From: Gracilimonas sp034520725
Lineage (GTDB): Bacteria > Bacteroidota > Rhodothermia > Balneolales > Balneolaceae
Direction of reading: 5' to 3'
Assembly (NCBI GenBank): GCA_034520725.1
Contig: JAXHNH010000009.1
Location: 13,646-77,645 of the forward strand
DNA: 64,000 bases
The stretch's first letter is position 1. Each line of letters begins with the position of its first letter. A model generated the notes under the pieces. It worked only from the letters and a program-made list of their open reading frames with translations, searched no databases and was not told where the DNA came from. The position numbers and the translations under genes are program-made. This document shows, one piece after another, positions 17,661 to 26,630 of the stretch.

Positions 17661-18492
17661 ATTGAGCTGTAATCTGACTTAACTTTTGTTTCATGGTTTT
17701 TGCGGCATTGGCAACGTGTTCAGGCCAGTCACTTTCGTCTTTACCGGCATATATAATGCCCCGGCTCGAATTGATAAGTGCCAGACCCTTGTGTTGTTTT
17801 AGTGCACGTGTGAGCTCAGTTATTGAACCACCTTGTGCTCCGATACCCGGTATCAGTAAAGCACCTTTGGGGTGATAATTTAACACAGATTCAGCTTCAT
17901 CAGCCTGAGTGGCACCAATGACCATACCCAGGTGTGATTTTGAAGAACCGGATCTCTTATTCAGCTTACTGGCAATAAACTGACTCATCATGTCATAACC
18001 GGAAAACGGCTTCTTCAAAAAATCATTCGCACCGGTATTTGAAGTTAGTGTGAGGACATAAATGCCTTTCGTCTCATCTTTAGAAAAAGCATCAAGTGTC
18101 TCGAATCCCATCAGTGGATTAAGGGTGATGGCATCTACATTAAATTTATCCCAAAATGCATTTTTATAATGTTCGGCTGTAGAGCTGATATCACCGCGCT
18201 TTGCATCAGCGATAATGATCTTATCGTTCGGAATATGTTCTATCACTTCTTTAAAAACAACCAATCCATTTGGCCCCAAAGCTTCAAAAAATGCCAGGTT
18301 AGGTTTGTAAGCTGCACAATGATGAGCCGTGTAATTGACCACAAGTTTACAGAAATAGGTGACCTGTTCTTCAGGTGTCTCGAATTGATCTTTTACAGGG
18401 TTTGGAAGCAGATTTAAATTTGGATCCAATCCCACGCAAAGGGTTGATCCGGTTTTTGAAATGGATGTTCGGAGTTTTTCTAAAAATGTCAT
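17650..18492 (-). CDS. pyrF: Orotidine 5'-phosphate decarboxylase (type 2)
   Basis: Converts OMP to UMP in pyrimidine synthesis. About 280 residues with the longer type 2 (TIGR02127-like) layout: N-terminal STLCVGLDPNLNLLP and the central catalytic IADAKRGDISSTAEHY with the Asp/Lys pair. The frame opens at 18597, but the ATG at 18492 (MTFLEKL) is the expected start. A decayed, clearly diverged second pyrF copy lies at 23.2-23.6 kb. Confidence 0.95.
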   Translation of the reverse strand: MTFLEKLRTSISKTGSTLCVGLDPNLNLLPNPVKDQFETPEEQVTYFCKLVVNYTAHHCAAYKPNLAFFEALGPNGLVVFKEVIEHIPNDKIIIADAKRGDISSTAEHYKNAFWDKFNVDAITLNPLMGFETLDAFSKDETKGIYVLTLTSNTGANDFLKKPFSGYDMMSQFIASKLNKRSGSSKSHLGMVIGATQADEAESVLNYHPKGALLIPGIGAQGGSITELTRALKQHKGLALINSSRGIIYAGKDESDWPEHVANAAKTMKQKLSQITAQYVQ

Positions 18493-18930
18493 AGATGAAA
18501 ATTTTTGAGGAAGATAACATTTCTCGCATCTAATATTTTGGTTGAAAAAATGATACGATAGAGACGATTTTTCGCCCGGGGTGTTACGGATAATCATTAA
18601 CGACCGAAAATTAGCTACGGTTATCTTCTTGGCGAATTGGTTGCCAAAATCCGATTTAAGATCTCGCCTTTATGTATTATTGGGGCAGAGTTTCTATTGT
18701 CATAAACTATATCTCGGGGTTACCAACATATTGCTCCTACAAAGTATTGGTTGTATAATATGCTGTTTGATCAAGTTTCATTCTTCAGACCACTAAATAA
18801 TTATATCTTCAAAACTCTTTCCCGAAACGGTCGGGCCATCACTATGTTTATACTTGTAAAAGCATTGGGTAGCAGGTTCAATTTTTTTAGTTTATCCTAG
18901 TGTACGCAACTATCCACCAAATAAGTTACT
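18493..18930. other. Divergent intergenic region, pyrF / amidohydrolase
   Basis: About 440 nt between divergent genes. I see no convincing coding sequence, RNA gene or strong hairpin. Short open stretches (for example 18581-18796) have no recognisable composition. It presumably holds both promoters, but no clear TAnnTTTG/TTTG pair could be assigned. Confidence 0.4.
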
Positions 18931-21900
18931 ATGAAACTATTTGATACCATTTCTTTAGCCCCTAAACTTCTTTTTATCGTTCTTTTTTCCTTATTAACAA
19001 CAGATGTTGTTCTGGCGCAAAATGGCGATACGAATTCTGATTCGACAGAAGCAGAAGAACTCAATGAACTCCCACTGGAGCCCGGCCGTGAATTCTCTTT
19101 TGATCTTACGGAAGGCTCATGGATCTCACTAGATGTGAGTCCCGATGGCCAAACTATTGTTTTTGATTTTCTCGGAGACCTGTACACACTCCCGATGAGT
19201 GGTGGAGAGGCAACTCAGATCACCGAGGGAATGCAGTTTGATAGCCAGCCCAGATACAGTCCGGATGGCTCTAAGATCGCTTATATCTCGGATGCTTCAG
19301 GTGGTGAGGGAGTATGGTTTTATGATGTGAAAACAGAAGAAAATGAGCAGCTTACGAAAGGCAAAGACAATGAATATCAGTCGCCCGAATGGACACCGGA
19401 TGGTCAATATGTGATCGCTTCCAAAGATGATCCCGGTAACCACAAGATTTGGTTGTACCATATTGATGGGGGATCCGGAACTCCATTGGTTGACGAGCCC
19501 GGTAATCTTCGCATGACCGAAGGTGCTTTTGGTGCGGATGAACGCTACGTGTGGTTCTCCAGAAGATCAGGAACCTGGAACTACAATGCATCGCTCCCAC
19601 AGTATCAAATTGCGACCTATGATCGTGAAACGGGTGACATTAATACGCAAGGCGATCGATATGGATCTTCATTCCGTGCAACGCTTTCAAGTGATGGCAA
19701 ATGGTTGGTATATGGAACGCGCCACGATGAGCACACTGGTTTAGTAAAACGTAATCTTGATACCGGGGATGAAAGCTGGTTAGCGTATCCGGTCCAGCAT
19801 GACGATCAGGAATCGCGTGCTTCGCGGGATGTACTGCCAGGAATGTCCTTCACCCCGGATAATAACCATGTTGTGACTTCTTATGATGGAAAGATTTGGA
19901 AGCTTCCCATTGATGGTGGTGATGCTGTTGAGATTCCCTTCAGAGTAAGAGGCACTATCGAACTGGGACCTGAGCTTGATTTCGATTATCCAATAGAGGA
20001 CACCTCTCAGTTTGAGATTACTCAGATCAGGGATGCTGTACCTTCCCCCGATGGAAATAGAATTGCTTTTACAGCTTTGAATGAGATATACACGATGGAA
20101 TTGCCGGATGGTGAACCCCGCAAATTGGTGGATGTGGATGAAACACAGGCCCAGCCCGTTTGGTCACCCGATGGTGAATGGATCGCTTTTGTAACCTGGA
20201 CACCGGAAACAGGAAAACTGTATAAAGTTCGCCCTAATGGCAGGCGTCTTCAGCAACTGAATGAGGAAGAAGGTGTGTTTCAGGATCCTGTTTGGAATAA
20301 CGCAGGTGATCGAATTGTGGTTATCAAAGGTCTGCCACAGGATTTCCGGAATGCAACACAAAGGTCTGCCTTTCAGGGAACAAGTGATTTGATCTGGATC
20401 GATGCGGATGGCAGTGAAAATAATTTCATCACTTATACCAATGGACGATCTAATCCACACTTTGTGAAAGGATCTGACCGGATCTACCTCTCAAGCTGGG
20501 GAGGATTGACCTCCATCAGATGGGATGGAACTGATGAGAAAGAGCATCTTGAAGTAAACCGAAACGGTGGTGGAAATGCATCATGGATACGTATGGCACC
20601 TGAAGGTGATCAGGCACTGGCTCAGATCGGGACCGATCTCTTTGTTGTGACAGTGCCACAGGTTGGGGGTGAAGCTCCGGACATTAGCGTAGGAGGCTCC
20701 TCAAGTGCTTTTCCAAGCCTGAAATTAACGGATATTGGTGGGCAATTCCCTGCATGGGCTTGGGATGCCAATAAAATTCATTGGTCCATCGGTAATGCTC
20801 ATGTGATCTATGATCTTGTAGCCCAAGAAGTCTACAGTGATAGTCTGGAAGCTGTCAAAGAAATGGAGGAAGAGAAAGAGGATCCCAAAACTGATGATGA
20901 GGAAGCTGACGAAGAAGAAGATGAAAAGAAAGATGAAGGTTATAAACCTTTGGAGATTCGAATCAGTGTCATGGCCGACCGTGATATTCCTGAAGGTGTC
21001 ATGGTACTTCGTGGGGCCAAGGTTATCACCATGAATGGTGACGAGATCATTGAAAATGCTGATCTGGTGATCGAAAATAATCGCATCACAGATGTGGGCG
21101 CGAGAGGGGAAGTTGAAATACCATCCGGCGCCGAGATCAAGGATGTATCCGGAAAGACGATCATTCCCGGATTTGTAGATACTCATGCTCACTTTCGTCA
21201 CCCTGTGAATTTGCACCGCGGCGAATTCTGGAGTTACATGACGAATTTGGCGTATGGTGTTATCACCACAAGAGACCCACAGACTGCGACTACCGATGTA
21301 TTGACGTATCAGGATCTGGTTCATGCCGGAAAACTGTTGGGACCCAGAGTGTACTCAACCGGTCCCGGAGTGTTCAGCAGTGAGAATATCAAAGACCTTG
21401 ATCATGCCCGCGAGGTAATGAAGCGGTACAGCGATTATTACGATACCAAAACCATTAAAATGTATGGAGCGGGTAACCGTGAACAGCGTCAGTGGATCAT
21501 TCAGGCCTCAAAGGAAGAAGAGTTGATGCCTACTACTGAAGGATCGCTTGATTTCAAGGAAAACCTGACTCAGGTCATTGATGGGTATCCGGGGCACGAG
21601 CATTCATTCCCGGTATTCCCACTTTATCAGGACGTGATCGATCTGGTGGCGTTTTCCAGAACGGTTTACACGCCAACCTTGCTGGTTGCTTATGGCGGAC
21701 CGTGGGCAGAGAATTACTATTATGCAACCGAACGCCCGCATGATGAGACAAAACTGCAGAGGTTCATGCCACATCAAAATCTGGATGAACGAACCCGTCG
21801 CAGAAATGCGGGATGGTTCATGGAAGAAGAGCATGTATTTGAAGAACTATCGGTATTTGTAAAAGACCTGGTGGAAGCCGGTGGCCGCGCAGGTGTGGGA

Positions 21901-22251
21901 AGTCATGGGCAGCTGCAGGGACTCGGTTATCACTGGGAGCTATGGGCTATGCAGGCCGGTGGAATCTCTGAGCATGACGTTCTAAAGGTTGCAACCATTC
22001 AGGGTGCTGAGGCAATTGGACTGGATACTGATCTTGGAACTATCGAAGAAGGAAAGTTAGCTGACTTATTGATCCTGAACAGTGATCCCCTGGAAGATAT
22101 CCGCAATTCAAAAGATCTTGAATACATCATGAAGAACGGATATATGTACGAAGCAGAAACGCTGAATGAGGTATTCCCGAATCAGAAAGAATTACCAACC
22201 TTCTGGTGGCAGAATACGGAGCCGGCAGGAGTTCCCGGAGTAGAAAAATAG
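18931..22251 (+). CDS. Exported TolB/Tricorn-like beta-propeller fused to amidohydrolase
   Basis: The 1106-residue protein has a signal peptide (about residues 1-29, ending VVLAQ). Residues about 45-640 carry WD40-like PD40/TolB repeats with the recurring motif SPDGxxIAF (SPDGSKIAYISD, SPDGNRIAFTAL, SPDGEWIAFVTW). A highly acidic Glu/Asp/Lys linker (about 640-670) leads to an amidohydrolase domain with THAHFRHP (metal-binding HxH, near residue 752), a later GVGSHGQLQG and the family tail EEGKLADLLILN. This architecture occurs in predicted periplasmic metallo-hydrolases or peptidases. The substrate is unknown; dipeptide or imide hydrolysis is a guess. Confidence 0.88.
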   Translation: MKLFDTISLAPKLLFIVLFSLLTTDVVLAQNGDTNSDSTEAEELNELPLEPGREFSFDLTEGSWISLDVSPDGQTIVFDFLGDLYTLPMSGGEATQITEGMQFDSQPRYSPDGSKIAYISDASGGEGVWFYDVKTEENEQLTKGKDNEYQSPEWTPDGQYVIASKDDPGNHKIWLYHIDGGSGTPLVDEPGNLRMTEGAFGADERYVWFSRRSGTWNYNASLPQYQIATYDRETGDINTQGDRYGSSFRATLSSDGKWLVYGTRHDEHTGLVKRNLDTGDESWLAYPVQHDDQESRASRDVLPGMSFTPDNNHVVTSYDGKIWKLPIDGGDAVEIPFRVRGTIELGPELDFDYPIEDTSQFEITQIRDAVPSPDGNRIAFTALNEIYTMELPDGEPRKLVDVDETQAQPVWSPDGEWIAFVTWTPETGKLYKVRPNGRRLQQLNEEEGVFQDPVWNNAGDRIVVIKGLPQDFRNATQRSAFQGTSDLIWIDADGSENNFITYTNGRSNPHFVKGSDRIYLSSWGGLTSIRWDGTDEKEHLEVNRNGGGNASWIRMAPEGDQALAQIGTDLFVVTVPQVGGEAPDISVGGSSSAFPSLKLTDIGGQFPAWAWDANKIHWSIGNAHVIYDLVAQEVYSDSLEAVKEMEEEKEDPKTDDEEADEEEDEKKDEGYKPLEIRISVMADRDIPEGVMVLRGAKVITMNGDEIIENADLVIENNRITDVGARGEVEIPSGAEIKDVSGKTIIPGFVDTHAHFRHPVNLHRGEFWSYMTNLAYGVITTRDPQTATTDVLTYQDLVHAGKLLGPRVYSTGPGVFSSENIKDLDHAREVMKRYSDYYDTKTIKMYGAGNREQRQWIIQASKEEELMPTTEGSLDFKENLTQVIDGYPGHEHSFPVFPLYQDVIDLVAFSRTVYTPTLLVAYGGPWAENYYYATERPHDETKLQRFMPHQNLDERTRRRNAGWFMEEEHVFEELSVFVKDLVEAGGRAGVGSHGQLQGLGYHWELWAMQAGGISEHDVLKVATIQGAEAIGLDTDLGTIEEGKLADLLILNSDPLEDIRNSKDLEYIMKNGYMYEAETLNEVFPNQKELPTFWWQNTEPAGVPGVEK

Positions 22252-22258
22252 TGTTATA

Positions 22259-22298
22259 GTGTTAAAGTGTTAACGAAAAAACGGTAACACTTTAACAC
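22259..22298. terminator. Hairpin at convergent junction
   Basis: A 17-nt arm at 22259-22275 (GTGTTAAAGTGTTAACG) pairs with 22282-22298 with one mismatch around a 6-nt A-rich loop. Looser complementarity extends both ways. It lies 7 nt past the amidohydrolase stop and before the stop of the facing gene, consistent with a bidirectional terminator built from a simple repeated word. Confidence 0.65.
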
Positions 22299-22313
22299 CT
22301 TAGCACCTTATCA

Positions 22314-22982
22314 CTATAAAACCGTCTCAGGGTGGACTTCTTCAAACCCATGAGGGGGACGATCTAGTGTCCAGGTTTCGAAATAGAAATGGCGTTCAGT
22401 GTTGAACTTCTTTCCATTGATGCTGAAAAAGCGAAAATGGTCCGGCACTAATTTTTGCAATGGAAAGAACATATTGCGATACACGTTTTTTTTGGAGAAT
22501 ATCTGAAGGTCAAAACCATCTTTTGACAGAACTTTGTAAATAACGATATGCCCGTCATCTATGGTTTTCCTTAACGCTTCTTTGTGGTAACCATTATCTG
22601 AATCCTTAATAATGTGAAGTTGAGATATATTCTCTGCGAAATCTTTCTCTTCAGTAAGTATGATAGTTTCTCCAATATCCAAAGCCTGTATTGCGTCCTT
22701 TAGTGAGGGGAATTCGGATTTGTGTGTGAATATATTTGCTCCCTTAAAAGCTGTCTCAAGTGCATTGATGAGTTCTTCGTAGGCTGAAAGAACATTCAAT
22801 CCAAAACGCTCTTCATTCAGGTCGGTTCCGGTAAAGTAGAATCTGGAGTAGGTGGGGTCAGGCTTCATAAAATCCTGAAGCGAAGAGGCCATTTGTTTTG
22901 GGCTTTCAGATGCTTTTTGTTTACTCAGTTTATCAAGTCTCTGATCGTGATGGAAAATGAGTTTGAATATATTTGTAGTCAT
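22314..22982 (-). CDS. Unknown protein, 222 residues (intact copy of a duplicated gene)
   Basis: I do not recognise the family. The protein is soluble-looking, mixed alpha/beta, with no signal or membrane segment. Notable stretches are the Lys/Arg-rich N-terminus (FHHDQRLDKLSKQKASES), TYSRFYFTGTDLNEERFG and the C-terminal HFRFFSINGKKFNTERHFYFETWTLDRPP. A near-identical but frameshifted copy is at 26.9-27.5 kb in the same orientation. It starts 12 nt downstream of the pyrF/decarboxylase chimera stop. Confidence 0.6.
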   Translation of the reverse strand: MTTNIFKLIFHHDQRLDKLSKQKASESPKQMASSLQDFMKPDPTYSRFYFTGTDLNEERFGLNVLSAYEELINALETAFKGANIFTHKSEFPSLKDAIQALDIGETIILTEEKDFAENISQLHIIKDSDNGYHKEALRKTIDDGHIVIYKVLSKDGFDLQIFSKKNVYRNMFFPLQKLVPDHFRFFSINGKKFNTERHFYFETWTLDRPPHGFEEVHPETVL

Positions 22983-22994
22983 GTAAGAAAGACC

Positions 22995-23603
22995 TTAACA
23001 ACAATTTTCGATTCTATTGAACAATTCTTCGACAAAGCCTTCATGTTCCGGTTTCATGAAGACACTTCGTAAGATGGTGACGTCCTCAGCATTTACTTCG
23101 AAATCAGGGTGGTGTTTAGTAAATGCCTTTACCGGGATATTGTATAACGAAAGGTAAAATGAACGCTCCTTCATTCCTTTTTCTTCATACTTGGCAAAAG
23201 ATTCGAGGGTCTCAAATCCCATTAGTGGGTTTAAATTGATAGCATCTACATCAAAATTTTCAAAAAAGGTTTTTTTATAATGCTCGGCGGTAGAGCTGAT
23301 ATTGCCTCTTTTGGCATCTGCAATAACAATTTTATTGTCAGGAATATGGTTTATGACTTCCTCTAACACCTCGAAACCCTTGCTGCCCAATGCTTCGAAA
23401 AAGGCTAAATTTGGTTTGAAAGCTGCACAATATTCAGCAGTGTAGTCGATAATAAGCTTGCAAAAAAAGAAACTTAATCTTTGGGTTTATCGAACTGATT
23501 TTTTTACCGGTTGCGGAAGTAAATCCAAATTGGGATCCAATCCCACACACAAGGTAGATTTGCTTTCTGCTATGCATTGCTGCAGTTTGTTGATATACGT
23601 CAT
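22995..23603 (-). pseudogene. Chimeric remnant: pyrF-like fragment joined to PLP-decarboxylase C-terminus
   Basis: The minus-strand reading starts like PyrF (MTYINKLQQ, then STLCVGLDPNLDLLPQP), is broken by a frameshift and stop near 23500, then resumes with VIADAKRGNISSTAEHYKK and LNPLMGFETLESFAKYEEKG. After that it switches in frame to MKERSFYLSLYNIPVKAFTK...ILRSVFMKPEHEGF, which matches the C-terminus of the decayed decarboxylase at 32.2 kb, not PyrF. The PyrF part is clearly diverged from the functional copy at 17.7 kb, so it is not a recent duplication. The last 131 codons are open, but the PyrF half lacks most of its barrel, so no decarboxylase activity is expected. Confidence 0.8.
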
Positions 23604-23674
23604 AGGCTGCGAATAATTTTTTGACTGAAGAGAACATTATTCAAGCGAAATGCAGGAGAAACAAAGAGCTTCAA

Positions 23675-23809
23675 TTAACCGCAATTGCAGTCAGGCCCAC
23701 AGTTATCTTTACATTTTTTCCAGGGAAGATGTTTTCCTGCCACCTTCATGAAAATGTAACCGGCACTCAGTACAAATAGGGAAAAAGCAATTATAGTTTG
23801 AAAATCCAT
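23675..23809 (-). CDS. FeoB-associated Cys-rich small membrane protein
   Basis: A 44-residue protein with one N-terminal transmembrane helix (IIAFSLFVLSAGYIFMKVA) and a Cys-rich tail CKDNCGPDCNCG. It matches the short FeoB-associated Cys-rich family found after feoB in many Bacteroidota. The start overlaps the feoB stop (TAATG), so it is translationally coupled. Inferred role: an accessory to iron(II) uptake, perhaps binding metal or sensing redox state at the membrane. Confidence 0.85.
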   Translation of the reverse strand: MDFQTIIAFSLFVLSAGYIFMKVAGKHLPWKKCKDNCGPDCNCG

Positions 23810-25941
23810 TAAAATAAATGTGCTGTTTGAAAGGTGATAAATGAAGAGATGTAGGCCAGGCCCGTCATGTAGAATACCATAATAAGCGGCCATTTCCAGG
23901 AATTGGTTTCCCGGCGAACTATAGCGAGGGTACTCATACATTGCATAGCCAGTGCAAAAAAGACCATGAGCGACAGAGCAGTGGCTGTGCTGTACACAGG
24001 TTTGCCGGTTTCTTGGTCCACATCATTTATTAATTTCTGTTTTAAGGTGGTTACTTCTCCGTCATCTCCCTCAATACTGTAAATAGTATTTAAAGTTCCC
24101 ACCATGACTTCACGGGCTGCAAATGAGGTGATCAGGCCAATGCCAATTTTCCAGTCGAACCCGAGAGGTTCAATAACCGGTTCAATAAAATGCCCGAATT
24201 TACCCGCATAACTATTCGTAAGCTGATAAGTCTCTTCGCTTATTTCAGGCGAGCCCGTGGATGAAATGGCAGAAGAATCAGCCATATTCGTTTGTACAGG
24301 TAATTCAGTTTTAGGGAAGGAGGCTAAAAACCAAAGTACAATTGAAATGGCAATAATGATTCTTCCCGCTTCAGAAACAAATACCCAGCCCCTGTCAAAA
24401 ACGTTACGAAATACAGATGACCATTTAGGCATTTTGTAATCAGGAAGTTCCATAATAAACGGACTCTTTTTTCCTTTGATGAGAAACTTGTTCATCACCA
24501 GCGCAACAAGAACGGCCATTACAATGCCAAAAAAGTACAGGCCAAAAAATGTCAATCCCTGCAGATCGATGTAGCCAATTACTGGGGTTTTTGGGATAAA
24601 AGCTGCAATCAGTAAAGCATAAACCGGCAGTCGGGCCGAGCACGACATGAATGGCAAAACCATAATAGTGATAATTCGGTCGCGCCAGTTTTGAATATTC
24701 CTAGTGGCCATGATGCCGGGAATAGCACAAGCAAATCCAGACATCAGCGGGACAACAGAACGGCCGTGCAATCCAATTTTTGACATGAACCCATTCATCA
24801 CAAAAGCGGCCCGGGCCATATACCCGGTACCTTCAAGAATGGATATAAAGAAAAAGAGAATCACAATTTGGGGCAGGAAAATTACTACACCGCCCAAACC
24901 GGCTACAACACCCTCAACCAGTAATTCTGAAAGCATGCCTTCCGGTAAATTTGCGGATAGCCAGTTTCCCATGCTTATGAAAAACACATCAATCATATCC
25001 ATGAAAGGAGTGGCCCAGGTAAAAATTGCTTGAAACATGAGCAAAAGAATAAGCACGAAAGTAACTGGGCCTAATACTTTGTGTGTAGTAATGGCATCAA
25101 TCCGGTCAGTGATGGTTACTTTATCCCGATTAGTTCGCTCGATAGCCGATTCCGTACAAGAGCTGATATAATCGTAGCGGTTCATAACTTCAAGCGCAGC
25201 AGGATTTTTACCTGCTTTTATGATGATATCATGTGCCTTTCGGACTATTTCATTAATAAATTCATCATTTTGAGACTCCTCATCCATATTACTTATCAGG
25301 CGAAGAGCTTCAATAGTGTAAACTTTTTGAGGAAGATCGGTATGCGGTTTTATCCACTCATTGGTGACTAAATCTATAGCCTGCTTTAAAGAAGGATCAG
25401 GGTACCATTGCAGAGGTTTCGGAGCCGTTAATTCTGCCTGTTGAATGGAATCCGTTACTTTTTTGAAGCAGGTCCGGTTCTTAGCCGAGATGGGCACAAC
25501 GGGAATTCCAATTTTTTGCTGAAGGAGCTTAGTATTGATGCTGATACCTTTTGATTTAGCTACATCCATCATATTGAGAACTAAAATAGCTGGAAGGCCG
25601 AGATCAAGAATTTGTGTAGCCAAAAATAAGTTACGGTCCAGGTTGCTGGCATCTGCAATTATCAATACGAGATCAGGCTTTTCCTCGTATTCAAATTCTC
25701 CAGTCAGGGTTTCACGGGTAACCCGTTCATCCAGTTTTTGGCTGTGAAGGCTATATGTGCCGGGAAGATCAATGATGGTATGTTTTTGATCGGCTATCTT
25801 TGCAACACCGGCTTTTCGTTCAACGGTAATACCCGGATAGTTTCCGATTTTTTGCTTTAGCCCCGTTAAGCCGTTAAATACGGTAGTTTTTCCAGTGTTA
25901 GGGTTGCCAACTAAAGCAATATTCAGTGATTTAGTATTCAA
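23809..25941 (-). CDS. feoB: Ferrous iron transporter FeoB
   Basis: Inner-membrane Fe(II) importer of 710 residues. The N-terminal G domain has G1 GNPNTGKTTVFNGLTG (about residues 12-27) and G3 DLPGTYSL. A cytoplasmic helical domain follows to about residue 280. The membrane part holds the paired Gate regions with MSGFACAIPGIMATR and a later LITSFAAREVMVGTL. It lies 10 nt after feoA and is followed by the Cys-rich small protein, giving an operon of four genes. It is intact although the flanking genes are decayed. Confidence 0.97.
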   Translation of the reverse strand: MNTKSLNIALVGNPNTGKTTVFNGLTGLKQKIGNYPGITVERKAGVAKIADQKHTIIDLPGTYSLHSQKLDERVTRETLTGEFEYEEKPDLVLIIADASNLDRNLFLATQILDLGLPAILVLNMMDVAKSKGISINTKLLQQKIGIPVVPISAKNRTCFKKVTDSIQQAELTAPKPLQWYPDPSLKQAIDLVTNEWIKPHTDLPQKVYTIEALRLISNMDEESQNDEFINEIVRKAHDIIIKAGKNPAALEVMNRYDYISSCTESAIERTNRDKVTITDRIDAITTHKVLGPVTFVLILLLMFQAIFTWATPFMDMIDVFFISMGNWLSANLPEGMLSELLVEGVVAGLGGVVIFLPQIVILFFFISILEGTGYMARAAFVMNGFMSKIGLHGRSVVPLMSGFACAIPGIMATRNIQNWRDRIITIMVLPFMSCSARLPVYALLIAAFIPKTPVIGYIDLQGLTFFGLYFFGIVMAVLVALVMNKFLIKGKKSPFIMELPDYKMPKWSSVFRNVFDRGWVFVSEAGRIIIAISIVLWFLASFPKTELPVQTNMADSSAISSTGSPEISEETYQLTNSYAGKFGHFIEPVIEPLGFDWKIGIGLITSFAAREVMVGTLNTIYSIEGDDGEVTTLKQKLINDVDQETGKPVYSTATALSLMVFFALAMQCMSTLAIVRRETNSWKWPLIMVFYMTGLAYISSFITFQTAHLF

Positions 25942-25951
25942 CTATTGACCT

Positions 25952-26173
25952 CTATAATTCAATTTCAATACAACTTGCTTCTTCTTCGCGAAGTGAAAGT
26001 GAATATCCGCGGATTTTTATTTCCATAGGAAAACCAAGGGGCGCCGTTCGAATTATCTCGATTTCTGAACCTGGTAAGATGCCCATTTGTAAAAGCCGTG
26101 GAGCCAAATCGCCAGTCACATTTTTTACTTTACAATAGTCCGGTTCGTGTTTATCAGATAAGGTTTTAGCCAT
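25952..26173 (-). CDS. feoA: FeoA family protein
   Basis: A 73-residue SH3-like protein thought to support FeoB. The diagnostic pattern LLQMGILPGSEIEIIRTAPLG is followed by a strand-rich C-terminus that reads SLSLREEEASCIEI. It is the second of two FeoA-like genes in the operon, 12 nt after the first. Confidence 0.92.
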   Translation of the reverse strand: MAKTLSDKHEPDYCKVKNVTGDLAPRLLQMGILPGSEIEIIRTAPLGFPMEIKIRGYSLSLREEEASCIEIEL

Positions 26174-26185
26174 GGAACTATTGTG

Positions 26186-26410
26186 TTATTGCGAGCTGAT
26201 AAGAATAGATTTTGCCAGGTTTTCACTAATGGCGAGCCGTGTTTCTCCAATTTTGAGAATTACACGGGAGTGGTTTGATAATACTTCTCCGGTAACACCT
26301 TCCACACAACCCAAAGCCTGCAGCTGACAGGTATCTTCCCGGCTGCATCCAAGGCATTGTATAAAAACTCTTTCGCCTTTTTTGGTGCTATTAATTGGCT
26401 TCAACATCAT
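26186..26410 (-). CDS. Second FeoA-domain protein, Cys-rich
   Basis: A 74-residue FeoA-like protein and the first gene of the feo operon. The core QALGCVEGVTGEVLSNHSRVILKIGETRLAIS follows the FeoA fold pattern. Unlike its neighbour it has four Cys in a short stretch, CLGCSREDTCQLQALGC, which could ligate a metal or an iron-sulfur cluster. This is a sequence observation; the function is inferred. The start is ATG at 26410 or the adjacent ATG at 26407. Confidence 0.85.
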   Translation of the reverse strand: MMLKPINSTKKGERVFIQCLGCSREDTCQLQALGCVEGVTGEVLSNHSRVILKIGETRLAISENLAKSILISSQ

Positions 26411-26429
26411 CCTATCTCAAAATCATAAC

Positions 26430-26452
26430 TTATTTAAATACATTCTAAATAA
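26430..26452. promoter_or_regulatory. Candidate iron-responsive operator upstream of feo operon
   Basis: A perfect 7-bp inverted repeat, TTATTTA and TAAATAA, is separated by 9 nt and lies 20 nt before the first FeoA start. Read on the minus strand it contains TTTAGAAT...ATTTAAA, resembling AT-rich DtxR- or Fur-type operators. Just downstream is a TGATTTTG segment that could be a weak -7 box. Position and symmetry support a repressor site; which regulator binds is not known. Confidence 0.5.
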
Positions 26453-26567
26453 ACAAATCAAATATGAAAATTTAGTGAAGACATTTTCAACTGTATTCCT
26501 AAAACCTGAGTTCGAATAAATAGGTTTGTATAGTAAGTGAATAGATTAGCTTTAGAGAAACTGCGAT

Positions 26568-26630
26568 CGTCTCCCGAAACTCGGAACAGCGTTCTGCAAC
26601 AACGCTAGCACCCCGATTCTCGGGGAGACG
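26568..26630. repeat. 63-bp nested hairpin element
   Basis: Outer arms CGTCTCCC (26568-26575) and GGGGAGACG (26622-26630) enclose a second pair (GAAACTCGG with CCGATTCTC) and an inner stem AGCG...CGCT. It is much more GC-rich than its surroundings and stands between the feo promoter and the broken gene copy. It resembles a stand-alone mobile palindrome (MITE- or REP-like); no second copy is seen in this window. Confidence 0.6.

Noticed and set aside
20725..21324. 199-codon minus-strand frame opposite the amidohydrolase
   Set aside because: Antisense shadow; the sense strand has full motif conservation here.
23434..23637. Separate minus-strand 67-codon gene
   Set aside because: It is an out-of-frame reading of the decayed pyrF N-terminus.
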